A DNA stretch of 6,250 bases. Source: an uncultured Eubacteriales bacterium. Its GTDB lineage: Bacteria > Bacillota > Clostridia > Monoglobales > Monoglobaceae. The notes beneath the pieces are model-generated. The model had not been told where the DNA came from. It saw only the letters and a list, made by a program, of their open reading frames with translations, and did no database searches. Both the position numbers and the translations under genes were made by a program. Below are positions 4,945 to 6,250 of the stretch, one piece after another (positions within the stretch are counted from its first letter, which is position 1; the number at the start of each line of letters is the position of its first letter). The stretch lies in assembly GCA_958346135.1 (NCBI GenBank), contig CATVQN010000074.1, positions 1-6,250 on the forward strand, given 5' to 3'.

Positions 4945-5958
4945 CTAGCTTCGATAGCCGTTGGGATTTTGCGTCTGCCATCTCCAGGCGTCTTCACACA
5001 TTTCATCTAAGGTATGCGTTGCTTTAAAGCCAAGCTCCTCGTTTGCTTTGGTAGGATCTGCGTAGCAGCTTGCTACGTCTCCGGGACGTCTGTCTACGAT
5101 TTTATAGCGGATGTCTCTTCCGCTGGCCTTGGAGAAGGCTGCAACCATATCCAGTACGCTATAACCGGTTCCGGTTCCCAAGTTATAAATGAGAACGCCG
5201 GTTTCATCCTTGATTTTTTCCAAGGCCTTCAGGTGCCCCACTGCCAGATCGGTCACATGGATGTAATCCCGTACACCGGTACCGTCCTTGGTGTCATAGT
5301 CGTTGCCGAATACAGACAGACATTCCAGCTTGCCGATAGCAACCTGGGCGATATAAGGCATCAGATTGTTGGGAATACCGTTGGGGTCCTCGCCGATGGT
5401 ACCGCTCTTATGGGCGCCCACCGGATTGAAGTACCGAAGCAAAACTACGCCCCAATCGGGATCTGCCTTACAGAGATCCTTTAAAATATATTCAATGGTG
5501 AGCTTGGTCTGACCATAGGGATTGGTGCAGGAAAGAGGAAAGTCCTCTTTGATGGGAACCGTATGGGGATCTCCGTATACGGTGGCCGAGGAAGAGAACA
5601 CCAGTTTTTTCACGTTATGCTTTTCCATGATATTCAGAAGATTCAGTGTGCCGGTGATATTGTTGTGGTAATACCGCAGCGGCTGTGCAACACTTTCGCC
5701 TACCGCTTTTAAACCTGCAAAATGGATGACTGCGTCAAAGTCGTTTTCTGCAAAAACCTTTTCTGTTGCATCGTAGTCCAATAGGTCAACTTGGTAGAAC
5801 TTAAAATCCTTGCCGGTAATTTTTTTCACCCGATGCAGGGACTCTTCGCAGCTGTTGTCTAAGTTATCTAGAACCGCAATCTCATAGCCGTTTTCCAGCA
5901 GCTCTACGCAGGTATGGCTGCCGATATAGCCTGCGCCGCCCGTAACTAAAATCTTCAT
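4945..5958 (-). CDS. galE: UDP-glucose/UDP-HexNAc 4-epimerase
   Basis: The enzyme interconverts UDP-Gal with UDP-Glc, and probably also UDP-GalNAc with UDP-GlcNAc, using tightly bound NAD. It is a 337-residue extended SDR, against 338 for E. coli GalE. GGAGYIGSH (7-15) binds NAD; HFAGLKAVGES (79-89) is the family motif. Catalytic Ser124 lies in SSSATVYGDP, and Tyr148 and Lys152 in NPYGQTK. LRYFNPVGAH (174-183) and RPGDVASCYAD (291-301) line the substrate pocket. The residue equivalent to E. coli Tyr299 is Cys298, as in human GALE, which favours acceptance of N-acetylated sugars. ATG 5958 is chosen because GAGYIGSH must start near residue 7; AAGGAG lies about 11 nt upstream, and a longer frame up to 6024 adds residues with no family match. 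It has its own promoter and a terminator shared with the convergent regulator gene. Confidence 0.97.
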   Translation of the reverse strand: MKILVTGGAGYIGSHTCVELLENGYEIAVLDNLDNSCEESLHRVKKITGKDFKFYQVDLLDYDATEKVFAENDFDAVIHFAGLKAVGESVAQPLRYYHNNITGTLNLLNIMEKHNVKKLVFSSSATVYGDPHTVPIKEDFPLSCTNPYGQTKLTIEYILKDLCKADPDWGVVLLRYFNPVGAHKSGTIGEDPNGIPNNLMPYIAQVAIGKLECLSVFGNDYDTKDGTGVRDYIHVTDLAVGHLKALEKIKDETGVLIYNLGTGTGYSVLDMVAAFSKASGRDIRYKIVDRRPGDVASCYADPTKANEELGFKATHTLDEMCEDAWRWQTQNPNGYRS

Positions 5959-6044
5959 AAAAATCAGGTCTCCTTTATTGATGAAATTTGGATTTTCAAC
6001 GAAATGGAAAAGGGAAATATTCACCGATACGCAATGCCGGAAAA

Positions 6045-6097
6045 TTTTCGCTTTGACAAAAAGATAACATATTCCCTGATAAATGTCAAGGCGAAAA
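6045..6097. repeat. 14-bp inverted repeat framing the galE promoter
   Basis: TTTTCGCTTTGACA (6045-6058) and TGTCAAGGCGAAAA (6084-6097) are reverse complements with one mismatch, with centres 39 bp apart. The right arm includes the galE -35, and the left arm covers the predicted start site. The geometry suits a regulator binding both arms, but no cognate protein is identifiable here. Confidence 0.6.
6061..6089 (-). promoter_or_regulatory. galE promoter
   Basis: On the minus strand a perfect -35 TTGACA (6089-6084) is followed after 17 bp by TATCTT (6066-6061), preceded by TG one base upstream (extended -10). Initiation near 6054 gives an untranslated leader of about 95 nt before ATG 5958. Confidence 0.8.
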
Positions 6098-6120
6098 GAG
6101 AAAGAAATAGAAAGCGGGTG

Positions 6121-6147
6121 TTGGATTTTCTATAGATATGTTATAAT
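6121..6147 (+). promoter_or_regulatory. Extended -10 promoter of the right-edge gene
   Basis: TGTTATAAT (6139-6147) is a perfect extended -10 (TGn-TATAAT). The best -35-like hexamer is TTGGAT (6121-6126) at a short 15-bp spacing, which an extended -10 can tolerate. Start near 6154, about 35 nt before the TTG start codon. Confidence 0.75.
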
Positions 6148-6174
6148 ATAGCTGAACAATATTTAGCGTAAATT

Positions 6175-6180
6175 AGGAGG
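6175..6180 (+). promoter_or_regulatory. Ribosome binding site deciding a TTG start
   Basis: AGGAGG is exactly 8 nt before TTG 6189, with no ATG or GTG at suitable spacing. Confidence 0.85.
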
Positions 6181-6188
6181 GATTTCAG

Positions 6189-6250
6189 TTGGCAAGAAAA
6201 GCAGGCGATTTGCTTATGGGAGCAAACTCTGATATAGTGTATCTTATAAC
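6189..6250 (+). CDS. N-terminal fragment of an unrecognised protein (continues beyond window)
   Basis: Twenty codons from a TTG start are visible, translating as MARKAGDLLMGANSDIVYLI, still open at the right edge. The start is supported by a perfect ribosome binding site and an extended -10 promoter just upstream, in the same direction. I do not recognise a family from so short a stretch. It has a basic beginning and a later hydrophobic end but no clear signal peptide within what is visible. It is transcribed divergently from galE; about 230 bp separate the two start codons. Confidence 0.75.
   Translation, partial: MARKAGDLLMGANSDIVYLI

Noticed and set aside
4469..4981. 170-codon open frame on the minus strand across the end of the AraC-type gene
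   Set aside because: It is antisense to a clear AraC domain, crosses the galE terminator and stop region, and shows no domain or ribosome binding site.
5014..5484. 156-codon open frame on the + strand inside galE
   Set aside because: It mirrors the codon pattern of galE, which has full-length family similarity; its own translation is Cys- and Gly-rich without motifs.
5959..6024. Longer galE start at 6024
   Set aside because: GalE proteins begin right at the MKxLVTGGAGYIGSH motif; the extra 22 residues match nothing.
6053..6081. Possible + strand promoter with TTGACA at 6053-6058, facing the galE promoter
   Set aside because: No acceptable -10 lies 16-18 bp downstream; the hexamer is better explained as part of the inverted repeat.

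Overview
The window most likely comes from a low- to mid-GC Gram-positive anaerobe of class Clostridia. The evidence is AGGAGG-type ribosome binding sites, strong sigma-A promoters (one is TTGACA-17 bp-TATAAT), a TPP riboswitch ending in an intrinsic terminator, an ECF transporter S component, and clostridial-looking proteins. It holds six complete or nearly complete genes, an edge fragment at each end, and compact, readable control DNA. I see no mobile element, CRISPR array, tRNA or rRNA.

Left part (1-1860). The C-terminal end of an epoxyqueuosine-reductase-like double [4Fe-4S] protein is followed 4 bp later by a hotdog acyl-CoA thioesterase, both on the + strand. A strong hairpin at about 876-913 separates them from a convergent thiT-family gene (thiamine ECF S component). 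Upstream of that gene, on the minus strand, lie in order a consensus promoter, a leader hairpin, a TPP aptamer and a terminator hairpin. TPP should therefore shut down the transporter by premature termination. The transporter lacks two residues that bind thiamine in characterised ThiT proteins.

Middle and right part (1861-6188). A minus-strand two-gene operon encodes a sugar-phosphate nucleotidyltransferase and an N-acetylhexosamine 1-kinase (NahK/LnpB type). The genes overlap by about 11 bp. The operon is divergent from an AraC-family regulator, which converges on galE. GalE carries Cys at the position of E. coli Tyr299, the residue that gates UDP-GlcNAc/UDP-GalNAc epimerisation. Read together, the genes suggest a regulated HexNAc salvage module: HexNAc is phosphorylated to HexNAc-1-P by NahK, uridylylated to UDP-HexNAc by the nucleotidyltransferase, and interconverted by GalE. 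The assignments of NahK and GalE are firm. The substrate of the nucleotidyltransferase and the link to the AraC regulator are inference.

Right edge (6121-6250). An extended -10 promoter and a perfect AGGAGG site precede a TTG-started gene, of which only 20 codons are present. I do not recognise it.
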